From: Corythucha ciliata
Taxonomy: Eukaryota > Arthropoda > Insecta > Hemiptera > Tingidae
NCBI GenBank assembly: GCA_038030265.1
Contig: CM075938.1
Coordinates: 47,175,189-47,239,188, forward strand
Direction of reading: 5' to 3'
Length of the DNA: 64,000 nucleotides
Part shown: positions 43,500 through 55,334 of the stretch, piece by piece
Position numbering within the stretch: position 1 is the stretch's first letter
How the letters are laid out: each line of letters begins with the position of its first letter
Made by a program: the position numbers and the translations under genes
Notes under the pieces: generated by a model
What the model was told of the DNA's origin: nothing
Databases searched by the model: none
What the model saw: only the letters and a program-made list of their open reading frames with translations

Positions 43500-44720
43500 A
43501 CGAATCTACGCCAAAAATTAAGAAAAATCGGTAAAAAATGCATGCGAATAATCGTAGCGTAGGAGCCTACGTCGTCATTATTTCCTCGTTAAGGTGCCCA
43601 ATTGACGCTAAGGGTGGCAAGCAGCCGAAAACGGTCCGTCGAGACTGACAACGTAGGCTCTCACGGCTACAATTCTTTTGCATGCATTACTTACTAAGCC
43701 ATAAGCTTCTGCTTAAAATTTTAATGCTGGAAAATCGCTAATTCGTGGCTACTTCACCGATAAAATTGAGAAGAAGCGTTGAGGGGGACACCCGATAATT
43801 CTCGGTTTAAAGGGTGAAATAGTCAAATTCGCGGCTTCTGAAGGTAACTGAGTGCCAGGAAAAGAAAAATTTCGCAAATCCATGGCAAAATTCAGAAAGA
43901 GCTCTAGGTAATTCGCGACGAAAATTGGGGAAGAACTCTCTAGTTTGTGACTGAAATGTAGAAAAATCTGTAATTTTAGCGGCTAAAATGAGAAGAAACG
44001 CAAATGTGTGGTTAAAATAAAGATAAATGGCTAATTGGGAGTTGAATTGAGAAAAAATCGCTAATTCAAAGAAAATTGAGAAAATGGCGAGCCTTGGCAA
44101 CCGGAGGCAACTTCGTGGCCGATTAGCAAAAAGCGCTAATTTTTCGCATAAATTAAGAAAACTGATAACTCGCGGGAAAAATCGCAACTTCGAGGCTAAA
44201 ATGGAGGCAAATCGCTTATTCACGACTAAAAAGGGGGAAAATATCTAATTCATTGATGAAATTAACGATAACAGGAACGCTGAAGTTTTGAAAAACGCTA
44301 ATTCGCGGTTAACGTGGAGGAAACGCCAACGGTGACTTCATAGGGGCGCTGGTGAAAGATTCGCCCGGGGGCGCATAATGCCTAAGGCCGGCACTGTCCG
44401 CGGCTCAAACTTCGATCATTCATGACCGAAAGTGAAAAAAATTGCTTACTAAAATGGAGAAAAACGCTAATTCACTAAAAAAAAAATCGAGAAAACCCCA
44501 ATCAGTTCACGGAGGATTCAGGCGAGGCAGCATAAAATATTATCGTGCCTAAAGATGAAAAATGTCACTAATAATTCACTGCTAGATTCAATAAATCAAT
44601 GCTAAAATTGGGGAAAAGTGCTAATCATGATGGACAAGTAGAGAAATATCCTATTTGCGGTTTGTGAAGGACACTTTATGACTGTAGGTGAGAAAATCGC
44701 TAATTTATGTGACTAGAAAA
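43500..44720 (+). repeat. Family A array, plus orientation (right part)
   Basis: Continues after the inserted element with units such as AAAATCGCTAATTCGTGG and GGCTAAAATGAGAAG. The minus-strand frame 43807-44223, rich in Phe, Leu and Ser, is a product of the repeat. Confidence 0.75.
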
Positions 44721-45800
44721 TAAAAAACAGCTATTTCGTGGCTAAAAACTGGGAACACAATTTTTCCAGTTTTTCACTAAAAATAGAGTCCAAGGAATAC
44801 AAAATGTCCATGAATATAATTAGTGTACATGAAATGTTGAACGATTACGTCTGCACAGTTCTTTCTGGCTATAGTGCTAGCTGTGGTGCTGTGGAAAAAT
44901 CTGCTGGCTGGTTTTCAAGTTATGAGCCGATCCCAATTCTCGTAAGCCCTAATTTTTACATAAAAATTTCAAAGAACGAGTTCAAAAAAGGATAGGCAAT
45001 TCCTGCACAACTAGTTGCGTCTTGAAGGGTAGGTATCTCTTCGGAAGTGAAAATAATATTCTATCTGCTTTCTGGAGTGGGCGAGTTATACTCGACAGTA
45101 AAAAAAACAAAACAAAAAACGCCAGCAGTACGTTTATGTACAGCTAAAATTAAATTTTGAAACGGCAAAATATCTGCTGAAATATTATTTAGATTTACAA
45201 TTACAAGCTTACAGAAGGGTTCCTGAGGCATAATTTTGCAATTAAATTATATTGAACCATTTTGAACCTAAATATTTTGGCATTGGAGACCGTCTATTCA
45301 GCAACTTGCCCCTGAAGTTGTACATTTTACCTGCAAAAGCCAACAAACTTGAACTTTTACTGTAAAAGACTTTTCGCTGCTGAAATCTGAACGTCCCAAA
45401 AACTGGAAGTTCAACTACAAAACTGGAAACTCGCAGCTCATATCACATGATTGGTGGGGCTATTTTAGTCCAGAAACAGTTAAATTAGCTCTGTACTGAT
45501 GATTTGTCTCCCAGAAACTGACACTGTCTAATGCCGGAAAACATTTAAATCTTGCAAACTTAAAGTCTATGAAACTAATTTGGCTGTAAAGGTTGACATT
45601 TTCTAGAGACTCACACTTGGATCAATCATCGCCAACTTATGGCCACAGAATACTGTTATTTTGTTAAAAACTGGTATAATTTTGCTGCTAAAAGTGGCTG
45701 TTTGACCTGGAATACGACTGAAAACCGTGACAATTCAGTCTCAGAACCTTATTTTTAGTTCGGAAAAGAGAAATTCAGCCCCAAGAATTGACTATACGCC
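44721..45800. other. Degenerate repeat-like DNA, unassigned
   Basis: From about 45.1 kb, words like AAACTGGAA(A/G)(C/T)TC and GCTGAAAT recur, loosely like families R and C. The 85-codon frame at 44738-44995 has no recognised motif and I do not call it a gene. Confidence 0.4.
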
Positions 45801-46876
45801 TTTTTTTTTTTTTTACCTCCACTATCCAAGAGCAGGGGCATGGCACACGCCCCAGCCCTCTCACCGTATGAGGTTGAGGAGGTCCTCAGCTAGAGTCTCG
45901 CTGGGCGGAACATATCAGGCGTGTGAAGCCCGAAAATGCTGACCCTGCGAAGATAGCTCTCTCCTCTTAATAAGGTTAGAGGTCGTCGCTTCTTAGAAGC
46001 GATAAGAGATAATCGCTAACTGGACCCTTGAGCACAAGAGTGACAAGGATGACGAGCTAGCGCGCGCCGAGTGCGTTGCACTCGAAGAGATAAGCCCCTG
46101 CACCGGGGTGTGTTCTTTAGAACGGCCCGCCGAGGGTATGTTTTGAAAAAAAAAAAAAAAACTCCCCTCGGCGGGTATGCTCCTTAGAACTGCCCTCCAC
46201 AGGTACGTCCCTGGTCCCATCAATGTCGTGTTTGACCTCGGTGGTATCCATGGACGGAGCAGCCGGTGACTGCGGCGTTCACGGAAGGTTCTCTGAGCCC
46301 CTTCCGAGTTCTTCATATAAACTTCTGGGTGAGCCCTTCAAGGTCCTGCCAGAAGCCAGGGTAATATAAGTCCACCGCCGGCAGAGCCCTGCATGCCGTA
46401 AGCGCCGAGGCCTGCGGTAAGCCTATTACACCAGGGGATCGGCCGGTGCCCTGGGGGTCCGTTCAAAGCACACTTTGCCCCCTGTGCCATGCAGACCTTA
46501 GGTACGGACCAAACACCTTGTCTTGAGGGGGGGAAGGAATAGCTAGAGGAGGTAGGAGACGCCACCCCCTTCTGTCCCGGACTCAGGACAGCCCCTAACC
46601 CGTTGTTTGTCCACGGGGTCGTATTCGGCCCCCATGTCCAATGGGTGTGTCCGATAACGGACTCCCCACAGCACACGGTGCGCCTTATTCCGACCCAACC
46701 CACCATCGCACCTTATCACAGGTCGGCCCAATGGTGGGGCCCCCCATCCGCAACCCGGGGGACGCGCCCGATAGGGGAAACGAACCCCGTGAAAGGTTTG
46801 TAGCCATTCACACGGATCACGGGACTATACGCCTTCCGAAAAGCCTAGTTTCTCCCCAAATCTGAAAAAAAAAAAA
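45801..46876. mobile_element. GC-rich block, probable retroelement 3' region
   Basis: Markedly richer in GC than its surroundings. It begins with a T run (45801-45814, a tail in minus orientation), has an A run at 46147-46162 and ends with an A run (46864-46876). GTRTG(C/T)TC(C/T)TTAGAAC occurs twice (46110 and 46178) with the GCCCGCC/GGCGGG words around it. Opposite-strand frames (46338-46706 minus, 46603-46865 plus) overlap and carry no domain. It may be the untranslated tail of the LINE at 47.1-47.7 kb or a separate retroelement. Confidence 0.4.
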
Positions 46877-47088
46877 ATATAGCCAAATTAGGCAGTGGCA
46901 GGGAAAACGTTCGTTTTTCACCGCCACCGTGGGATACGTTGGTGATCTGTTGGTGGGAATCTTACCGGAGGGATCAGATTCATTATTTAAAAACAATTCA
47001 ACACTAAACAATTCTTTGTTGCCGGCACAAAATTAATTTATAAGGCAACATCAAATAATACAAATAAATAAAGAAAGAATGACCGGAA

Positions 47089-47720
47089 TTATGACGGTCT
47101 GCGCAGGTATCCCATGAACTCCTCCACCGAGTACGGCGCCGACTGAATATTGAGCCTTTGGAACTCCCTTCTGAAGGCCTCGATCGAGACGCCTGATCCC
47201 CTAAGCGAGGAAGGAAGCATATTATACGATTTGACCCCCATCACATCCGGGTCGGAGCGAGATGAGGACACAAAGTCGAGTGAATTTAAGGACCGGACCG
47301 CAGGCATGCCTAGTGCGATGGGAGTGCGTACATAAGCGTAGGCTTCGAAAAGAGACATGATACCTAGCCTCACAAACAGCTCGCGATAGGGGCGACGAGA
47401 AGGCAAACCACACATTGCACGAATGGCTACTTTTTCAAGCCCGATGACTCTAGAGGCGTGAGTTGAATTGCCCCACAAAACAACGCCATAGGTAAACCTC
47501 GAGTAGAAGTATCAAAAGTAGACCTGACGCAATACATCCATCGAAACTATGCCCCGGAGCCGGCGCAGAACAAAAATAGACTTGGAGAGCTGGGTTGAGA
47601 GGTGCGTGACGTGGCAGTCCCAGGACAACCACGAGTCAATGAGGAGACCGAGAATTCTGACTGAATGGACCTCAACAGGGCACAGAAACTGCCGAAAATC
47701 CGTAGGGATGTTCGCGTTGA
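47089..47720 (-). pseudogene. LINE reverse transcriptase C-terminal fragment
   Basis: Minus strand, from 47720 down: NIPTDFRQFLCPVEVHSVRI, then LGLLIDSWLSWDCHV, then LSKSIFVLRRLRGIVS, a stop near 47518, then YGVVLWGNSTHASRV and AIRAMCGLPSRRPYRELF. YLGxxLDxxLxWxxH, LxKxxFxLRRLR and GxxLWGNST are the standard blocks after the RT catalytic core of non-LTR elements. They differ clearly from the 35-kb Jockey copy, so this is a second LINE family. The 5' part is absent and the last frame ends MGYLRRPS at 47089. Confidence 0.8.
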
Positions 47721-48099
47721 TTCAGTTGATCAAATGGCTCGTCTGTATTCAACAAGAACTGTGACTCGGCACTGGATCATCCACGTCTTTTACAATATAT
47801 TGAACTTCGCCTGTGTGTTTACCAGAAGCAAAACATCGAGGCATTCGTTTATTTCTCAAGAAGTTTGGGACCAAATTGTCGTGAAACTTTTTCGTAGTCG
47901 GTCGCGACCTACAAACAGCTGTGAAATCACGCGAAAAACCGTGAAATTGTAAAGCAATAATTTTATTTTGCTCTTTAACGTGGTTATAATACGTTTTTAT
48001 TGTTCCACTCAGCCCTAAACTGATCATAGGACACGATCAGCGCTAATCAGAATTTAGTGTTTTGAAGAAATTAGTACCGTTCAAACCATTAGCATAGTT

Positions 48100-49400
48100 T
48101 AAATGGACACTGTCAATCTGACGATTAGCAGATTTAAAGTAGGTACCTAATTCAACAAACAAATTGTATGGCCAAAAACCGCTGAATTGCATAATCGGAG
48201 CCAATTCGCTGTAAAATTTCTATATTCGGGGATGAAAATCTGCGAAATTGCGAGTATCGCGTCCTAGTATCTGCGAAAAGGCACGTTTTCAGACAAATCC
48301 GCGTTTCGGCGTCTCGGGCTTTACTTTCGCCAAATAGTCAGTTCCGGAATCATTTTCCAAGGACGTGGATTCTATTCAAGCCGGCCCCGATTTAGCGTAA
48401 ATGAAATAATGATGAATATAGCTGCGAAATCACAAATTTGGGAGCTAAATATCTGCGAGATTGTGAGTTTATAGTCTGAGTATTCTTAAAATTTACGCGT
48501 TTATAGTAAACATTTTACCTAAATTGCAAGTTTAACGACTTTTTTCCATCGCATCTCACAGCAAGGACAAAATATGTAAAATTGCAAAAGGGTTGGCTAG
48601 TCCTTGGTCATTATTTGCGTGCAATTGCATGTTTCGAGGCTTCTTCTCAGTGACCGTGGAACCCGGGCTAGCTGACCACACCAGCGTCGAAAGTCTGACG
48701 AATAGTCAAAACATTGTGGCCACTTAAAGCTAAATATCCGCAAAATTGGAAGCTCCCTTGCTGAACATTCACAAAATCGCTAGGATCTGGTATTTATTTC
48801 CGTGAAATTGCAAGTTTGGGGCTTTTTTTTGTCGGGGGCGCCGGGCTTTGAACCCGGCAGGCGCCTAAGCCTCCCTTGGGCTCCTGCGCCATACCCCGGT
48901 CTAACTGTGCACTTCACACCCGTACTACGCGGGCGTTTCGGTCGGTGCGCGGTTTGTTGAACGCACATCGCCGGGAACGGCCACCCGAAGCCGGGTGTGC
49001 CGTGTCACAGCTCGCCGCAGCCTTATAGTGTAATGGGCAATGGCTGGATCCGAACCCAGGCCCGCTGGGTTGCGAAGCGAGCATTGTATCCATTACACCA
49101 TCGAGGCGCGCCAAGTTTGAGGTTTCTTTTTACCCATTTTGCTGATTATTAGTAAATTGACTGAATATTTGTAAAATTGACTGTTTCATCAGGTCTTTAC
49201 TTTTGCAAAATTGCAAGTCTCTGGTCTTTATTTCCACGAAGGTGCACGTTTTGGTTCTGAATATTCACCAAATACCTATGAAGTTATTTCTAAGGGTGTG
49301 GAGTCTATTTAAGCCGGCTCCAATTTAGCGTCGAAAGCACGAATTTGCATGTTTTGGTTCTAAATATTCGTGAAATACCTTTGTAGGTAGATTTATTAAA
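48100..49400. repeat. Long dispersed repeat R, copy 2
   Basis: Shares, in order, ACAAATTGTATGG, CCGCTGAATTGCA, GATGAAAATC(T/C)GC, and GAACATTCACAAAATCGCTA (48763) with the other copies. CTATTCAAGCCGGCCCC at 48372 is echoed at 49307 (CTATTTAAGCCGGCTCC), which points to a higher-order unit of about 0.9 kb. It is interrupted by the SINE at 48823-49112. Confidence 0.65.
48823..49112 (-). mobile_element. tRNA-derived SINE, possibly with two tRNA-like ends
   Basis: The minus-strand 5' end has a tRNA head (GCCTCGATGGTGTAATGGAT, then CTCGCTTCGCAACCCAG, then a CCTGG-GTTCGGATCC B-box). The body follows, and the 3' end has a second T-arm-like block GCCGGGTTCAAAGCCCGGC (48843-48861). It ends in a short A tail (complement of 48823-48830). 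The copy at 61774-62023 has the same head and body. Confidence 0.75.
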
Positions 49401-49577
49401 GAACAACAAAGATGTTGAGGGCAGGACCCACCAAACAATCACGAAAAATGGCACCGAAGGTGCGATGCAGTCTCCGTTTCGACCTCAGACCTTCAGCTAC
49501 CTGAGCTACTCGGTCCTGGTCTCATCAGCCCGGCAATTGAGCCGAGTTCTCGGAGCCGATGGACTGCCTCTCGCTGT
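49401..49577. other. tRNA-like A-box fragment, otherwise unassigned
   Basis: On the minus strand 49515-49460 reads GAGTAGCTCAGGTAGCTGAA, resembling a tRNA D-arm, but no T-arm follows. Likely part of a decayed SINE. Confidence 0.35.
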
Positions 49578-49756
49578 GGTGCCACTTCACCCCGGTGCTC
49601 CACCCGACCCAGCAAAACCGAGTCAGGGAGGACCCGGCTCACCAGGACTGATGAGAACCGCGAGAAGATGTTGGGTTCCCATCAGTCCTGGTGAGCCGGT
49701 GTCCTCCCTGACTCTCATTTGCTGGGTCGGGTGGAGCGCCGGGGTGAAGTGACACC
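49578..49756. repeat. GC-rich palindrome with 81-83 bp arms
   Basis: The left arm 49578-49658 and right arm 49674-49756 share GTG(C)CACTTCACCCCGG, CACCCGACCCAGC, CAGGGAGGAC and CCGGCTCACCAGGACTGAT in inverted order. The loop is 15 bp. It resembles the core of a small foldback. Confidence 0.85.
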
Positions 49757-51370
49757 TGCCGTTCCCGGCGAGGGGCGGAAATTATTATAGAAATACAGGC
49801 TGTTGAAAAAGGAAAAATTATTCAACAATAAATTGATGTGGGTACTTGAAATATTCAACATTTCAGCACAGTGCTCACATGCTAGTGCTAGGTCGGACTC
49901 TATACGAAAATCATTTCTGGCACCAGCAAACGCAGAAGAACGTATTGTTGTGTGTTTAAACTTTAAACCCGCGGCATCCGCAAGCATTCTTGGCCTCAAA
50001 AACGCCTTGAAAATCCGAAAATACCTCTTTCCACATTACTGCCGGAGACAAAGTCTCATGCAAGCCTTGTTTCAATGCCACTCGTTCATCATGAAACAGA
50101 TTTCACGTCCAATCTCGTAGAAATGCGACCTCATTTCAGACATTTCATTTAGCCTTTAGAAAAACCCTCAGAATTTCATAAATCATACAATCACAGGAAC
50201 TTGCATATTTTAAATAAAAAGCCCTATAAATATATAATTTGCTGTATTCGTTAGATAGCGCAGTGTAGCCCCTCCTCCTACTTGGCGTTTTAGTAAAAAG
50301 AACCCCTCGAATCCGAAGTTATTCATCAAAATTTCATTTTCGCTATAAGCAACGCACCCAGGGATTCCTCATATTTCATTTGATGCAGCTTAAAGCCTGA
50401 GCTTTGACAGTTCACATTTATGAAGGCGGCTTAAAGGCTATGAAGAGAAAACACTGTGACTTCATTATGACTTGATGTATTTTTCCTAGGAAGTAAACGG
50501 ATTAATATTTAAAACGAACTGCAGAGAACCTCTGTCCACTATATTACGGTGCGGGGAATTTTAGCTGGATAAACAGATTTTTTTTTTTTTTTTCAACTGT
50601 TTAACTGCATTGAATGGATCGATACAATTTCATAGGATTTCCTGGCAAAGCTTCAGCGCATTCAAACATTTTATTTTGGTTGCGGTCTAGTAGTTTGAGA
50701 GTTATCGTTTTTGTAACAAATTTGATCGTCATTTCGTTGGCATCATCTATTGATAGATTCCAACGAAATCTTGTGCAAATGGGGCTTGTGCATTTCGTGT
50801 AACAGTCTCGTGGTCGGGTAATAAAATCAAATGACTGTAGTTTTTAACAGACGCTTCTTCCAGCGATCGGTAATTGTGTGCAAGCAGTTGATAGGTGGGT
50901 AGGGGTGTGGAAGAGCACTTACAGGCATAAAACTCAAAGATGAGGGCTATGAGCCTGTCAACTGAACAGGCATCAGCAAGAACTGAAAGCCTTGTGAAAT
51001 CACACAATTGGAGTCTAATGGTCCGCGTGTTAGGACAGCGGAGACGAGGAATTTTACGTTCAACTGCTAGTGAGTGAGGGGGCACTTAAGACACAATCTA
51101 CTCTGATGAAAGCGTCTGGAAAAAGGGCTGTGAAAATAAAATGACATTGAAACGAAGATGTGAAGAGAGAAAAGTATCAAAACATTTTATGGAGTAAAAG
51201 ATATGCCACATGAGCGGTATACGTGGTCAGGTAAGCGCTTTTTAGTGTTGTGTTCACCCCTCGGATGTCCCTCTCAATTCTAGTTCTTATTATTCTGTGA
51301 GATCAGGTTATAAAACGAGTCGTGCATTTATTTTTTTCCTAAAAGAGTCTGATACTAATGTCCGTATTTA
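49757..51370. other. Unassigned intergenic DNA
   Basis: No gene supported. The 105-codon frame at 49803-50120 and 112-codon minus frame at 50747-51085 show no recognised motif. A T run lies at 50578-50593. Confidence 0.4.
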
Positions 51371-51374
51371 AAGC

Positions 51375-51503
51375 CCGTTCACAAGCTCTATGTTTGCGTT
51401 GTGTGGAGTCTATGCAACCGAACAAATGTATTCACTCGAAAAATGAAGCATTTTGATAGGTTGCATAGACACCACACATCGAAAACATAGAGCTTGTTAA
51501 CGG
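51375..51503. mobile_element. Foldback element (129 bp)
   Basis: CGTTCACAAGCTCTATGTTT and GTGTGGAGTCTATGCAACC pair with GGTTGCATAGACACCACAC and AAACATAGAGCTTGTTAACG. Another half-foldback word (CCCCCCTATTTTGTAAG..ACGCGTACGTTAGC) follows immediately at 51510. Confidence 0.8.
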
Positions 51504-51569
51504 AGCCTTCCCCCCTATTTTGTAAGTCATAACGCGTACGTTAGCAAAATTCCTCTGCCCCTCCCGCTC

Positions 51570-51900
51570 TAAGAACGAATTTCAAAGGTTTTCCACGCTC
51601 AAAACGCTAATGAGAATTGACTCCCTAAAAAGCCAATTTGCACCGGGTTGGCTCCTCATGAATGCGATTCCACTCATTAGACACTTTCGACGTCCAAATA
51701 TCACGGATTGAACTCATCGCGAAACCCAATTTCGAGGTTTTGGCTACTTCAATAACAAAACTCGCCGGTTTGGTACTTTTTGAGACCAAATTTGTCGGAT
51801 TTCGTAGGTCAGAAACCAATTTCGTGAGGCCGGCTCCCTTAAGACAAGTCAGTTTAACGGGATTTCACACATTTTTAAAGGACGAATGAGCGTATACTGG
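51570..51900 (+). repeat. Family D array fragment
   Basis: Units such as AAACCCAATTTCGAGGTTTT and GAAACCAATTTCGTGAGG. Same family as 12.06-12.48 kb. Confidence 0.55.
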
Positions 51901-51999
51901 CTCATTTTAAAGAGAAATTTCATGGCTCTGGCTGTTTGTAAAAAAAAAATATCGTAGGGTCCAGACGCGGATCCCAGATTTACTCAAGGTAGAGGCTTA

Positions 52000-53900
52000 T
52001 GAAATTGTGTCCTTCGCTCTAATAAAAATGGCTTGCTATCAATTCACTGCATATTCCCACCTTAAAACGGCTTAAAAATGGCCAAACTGGCAATTACCAC
52101 TCTAAATAAAAGCCCAACGGACTTTTTGCGGTCTAAAAGTGGCCTAGACTGACGGTTCGTGCAGCCCTGAAAGTGCGTGAAAAGATCATGAATCCCACTA
52201 TGAAACTGGCTAAATCGTCCATTCACGAGCTACAACTGGCTAAAACTAGCGATTCCCACTCTAAAGGTGGCCAAGCTGACGTAACCCGCTCTAAAAATGG
52301 GCAAACTAACAATTCACGCTCCGCAAATCCCTAAACAGACAATTCCTGCCCTAGATATTCCAAAATCAACCATTTGCGCTCCACGAATGCCCAAACTGAC
52401 CACTCGGGCGTTGGCTCGACGGGATTAATAGCGTCCTTAAAAAAGCAAAACTGACGATTCGCGATTATTATAAATGACCCAAAATACTTTACGACCCCTA
52501 AAAATGGTAAAACTGACGATTCATGCTCTGAAAATATCACACTGGCTATTCACTCTCTATAAATGACTATGCTGACAATTTGTACCCTAGAAATGGCAAG
52601 CTGACCATTCGCACCCCATAAATGGCGTGACGGACTATTCGCACCTTAAAAAATGGCAGAACTGATTGTTTGCGTTCTCTAAATGGTCAAACTAATAATT
52701 CACGCAATGGAAATGTCAAAACTGAGTTCGAAACATACAATTGACTAAAATGACGGATTCATGCCCTAGGAATGGTCATACTGGCAGCGTGAAAATTGCC
52801 AAACTTGCTATTCACGCCCTATAAAATTTGTAAAACTGACTCTATATGCGGCCTACGATGAGTGGTTAAGCTGACAATTCGCACTTTGAAAATCCTTAAG
52901 CAGATGATTCATGTTCTGAAAATGGCAAAATTGGCTATTCGCGCGTTAGAAATAGCCATACTGAGCCTTCACGCGTTGAAAATGTATAAACTGTGGCGAT
53001 CCTGGCCTTGAAAACTGGCTATTTACGCCTTGTAAATGGCATACACGACTCGTACCTGCAATTCACTGTCTAAAAATGGCCTGAATGATCGTTTGTGCTC
53101 TATGGAGGCTAAACAGTCGATTCGCGCCTTCAAAGTGGCTATCTGCACCCAAAAAATAGTCAAACAGGGCTTTTTTGTGCCTTTCAAGCGACAAACTGAC
53201 CACTTGCGATTGCGCACCGAGCATAGGCTGTCCTCACCGACCCCCCCCCCCCGGCCCAACAAGTGTTAGCTACATGGACTGGATATACTTTTAGATTTGA
53301 TTTGAAACTAAAAAATTGCTATGAAATTGCTTGATTAGCAAATCATGCCATAAAAATGGCTAAATGTGCTTATTCGTGCCAAATGGCGTGAAATGGCGAA
53401 ACTTACCATTCGTAGTGCAAAAATGGGCAAACTGAACCACCAGGCCTAGAAAATGGCTAAAAACGCAGACGATTTGTGCCCTAAAAATAGCAGAAACTAA
53501 TAGTTTGCGTCTTGGAAATGCCTTAACTGACGATTCATGCTATTAAAATGCCTATTGTGACTTGCTACTGGCTGGACCTAAAAAAGCTATTTCACAGATT
53601 TCACTGCGCCAAAAACAAATTTTTGCTCGTTCGAACCATTCGAAAAATGGTGAATCTAGCGATCCATGCCCTGTACATTGCTAAACTAACCGTTGGCACC
53701 TTAAAATTGACTTTACGGACGATTCGTCCCCTGGAAATAGTCAAAAGGACTATTCACGCCCTAAAAATTGCTGAAATGACGACTCACATCTTGAAAATGA
53801 CCAAAAAAGCCATTCCGGGCCAGTGAAAATGGTTGAACTGACGTGCTCTGAAATAACAAAACGCCTTAAAAATTTCAATCTTCAAAGTTTCGGTCTAAAA
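52000..53900 (+). repeat. Family B degenerate minisatellite array (main copy)
   Basis: About 60 diverged units (rough count) contain AAAATGGC followed by AAACTGACNATTCGCGCCCT, with a step of about 28-33 bp. Short frames through it are periodic and not genes. A C run lies at 53241-53252. Confidence 0.8.
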
Positions 53901-54099
53901 ATGGTCCAACTGGTCATTCACCCCCCCCCCCAAATGGCTATACTGACAGATTTGTGCCTTGAAAAACGACCACTTGCGTTCAAGTAGTGGCCAAATTGAC
54001 CATTCGTGCCTTCAAAATGCCTGAACTGACGAGTCGTACCCTAACTATCACCAAAACGACTAGTCAGGCACTAAAAATTGCAAACTCAGTCACTGACGA

Positions 54100-54716
54100 G
54101 AATTCGGTCTTCAGACCGCATGGATTTTCTTAATTCCTCCCTTGGCAATATTGTCGACTTCGGTCGAGCTGTCAATGTCGTCCTTAAAACTGACGATTTC
54201 GTCTTTAAAACACTCTCAATTTCGCCCCAGAAACTGACAGTCTTGACTTGGAATCTGTCAATTTCCTCCTACATAACAGAATATCACAAAACTTGATTTC
54301 GAGATTCAGCAGCAGACCATTCGGGCTCACAACATGAGATTTTTGGGCCCCTGCACCTGAAACAGTCGAGTTTTTAAAACTCTCAAAACAATTCCGTCCC
54401 TTGAACTGTCAATTTCATCCGAGAAACTGTCTATTTTTTCATCAATAACTGTCAATGTTGTCTCAAAAACTGTCAATTTCGTCCTGGGGACTGTAAATTT
54501 CTAGTTGAAACTATCAGTATCGGTTTAACACTGTCAATTTTGTCCTATGAAGGTCAATTTCGTCATTCAAAACTGTCAATTTCGCCCTATAGACTGTCAA
54601 GTACATGTTCAAATCTAACGATTTCGTCCTGGAAACTCTCAATTTCGTTCAAGGATCATTAAAAACTGTAAATTTCGTCCTGGAAACTATCAACTTGCAT
54701 TTGATTGGGAAACAGT
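54100..54716 (+). repeat. Family C degenerate array (left part)
   Basis: Units of about 22-24 bp contain CTGTCAATTTCGTCCTGGAA, clear from 54400 on. Confidence 0.8.
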
Positions 54717-54721
54717 CAATA

Positions 54722-55329
54722 GTGGCCCATACACAGGCAGATAATTTTGACAGATTCGATCTAGAGCAAATGATGAGATCGGTCGTCGCCCCTTAACATA
54801 CAAAAGCGACCGATATCTGTTACCCGATCTGCTCGTTAGTGGGGGCACATCTGGTAGATTTCATTTATCTTTCGGGTTCGAAAGATATTTGGGACTAGTG
54901 ACAGATATGGAGTTAAATAAAACAAAATGGAGGGAGCAAAAAGCTTTTTCACATGAGAAATATAATAAATTAATAATTATAATTCAGATCAAAAGACTTA
55001 TAAACGAACTGGAATAAAAGCACTATGTATTGTCTATCCTGAATCATACACATAATGTTATTAAACACTATAGAACGGACAGGTCAGGTCGTTACGTTAA
55101 GGGGAGACGCCCGATTCAAAATCGGCAGATCTGCCCCACAGCAGATGGCAGTTCGGTGGGTTAGTGAGGGCCACAGACCACATCTGACGGATTTGAACTC
55201 CCACCGATATCGCTCGGCAGATATTTATAGATCTTTCATAGTTTTTTACCTACTAACGAGCAAATTTTCACCACCGATATCACTCAAAAACATGAAATCT
55301 GCCGCAGATATCTGCTCGTGTATGCCCAC
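54722..55329. mobile_element. 608-bp inverted-repeat element inside family C array
   Basis: The left end GTGGCCCATACACAGGCAGA and right end (complement) GTGGGCATACACGAGCAGAT are similar inverted termini. CAATA flanks both sides (54717-54721, 55330-55334). Motifs GATATCTG, CAGATCTG and CCGATATC recur inside. The plus-strand frame 55055-55375 has no recognised domain. Confidence 0.6.
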
Positions 55330-55334
55330 CAATA

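Noticed and set aside
43807..44223. 138-codon minus-strand frame
   Set aside because: Periodic Phe/Leu/Ser composition produced by the family A repeat.
46338..46865. Overlapping open frames on both strands in the GC-rich block
   Set aside because: High GC lengthens chance frames; neither strand shows a domain.
49455..49515. Full tRNA gene on the minus strand
   Set aside because: Only a D-arm-like stretch is present; no T-arm or acceptor stem.
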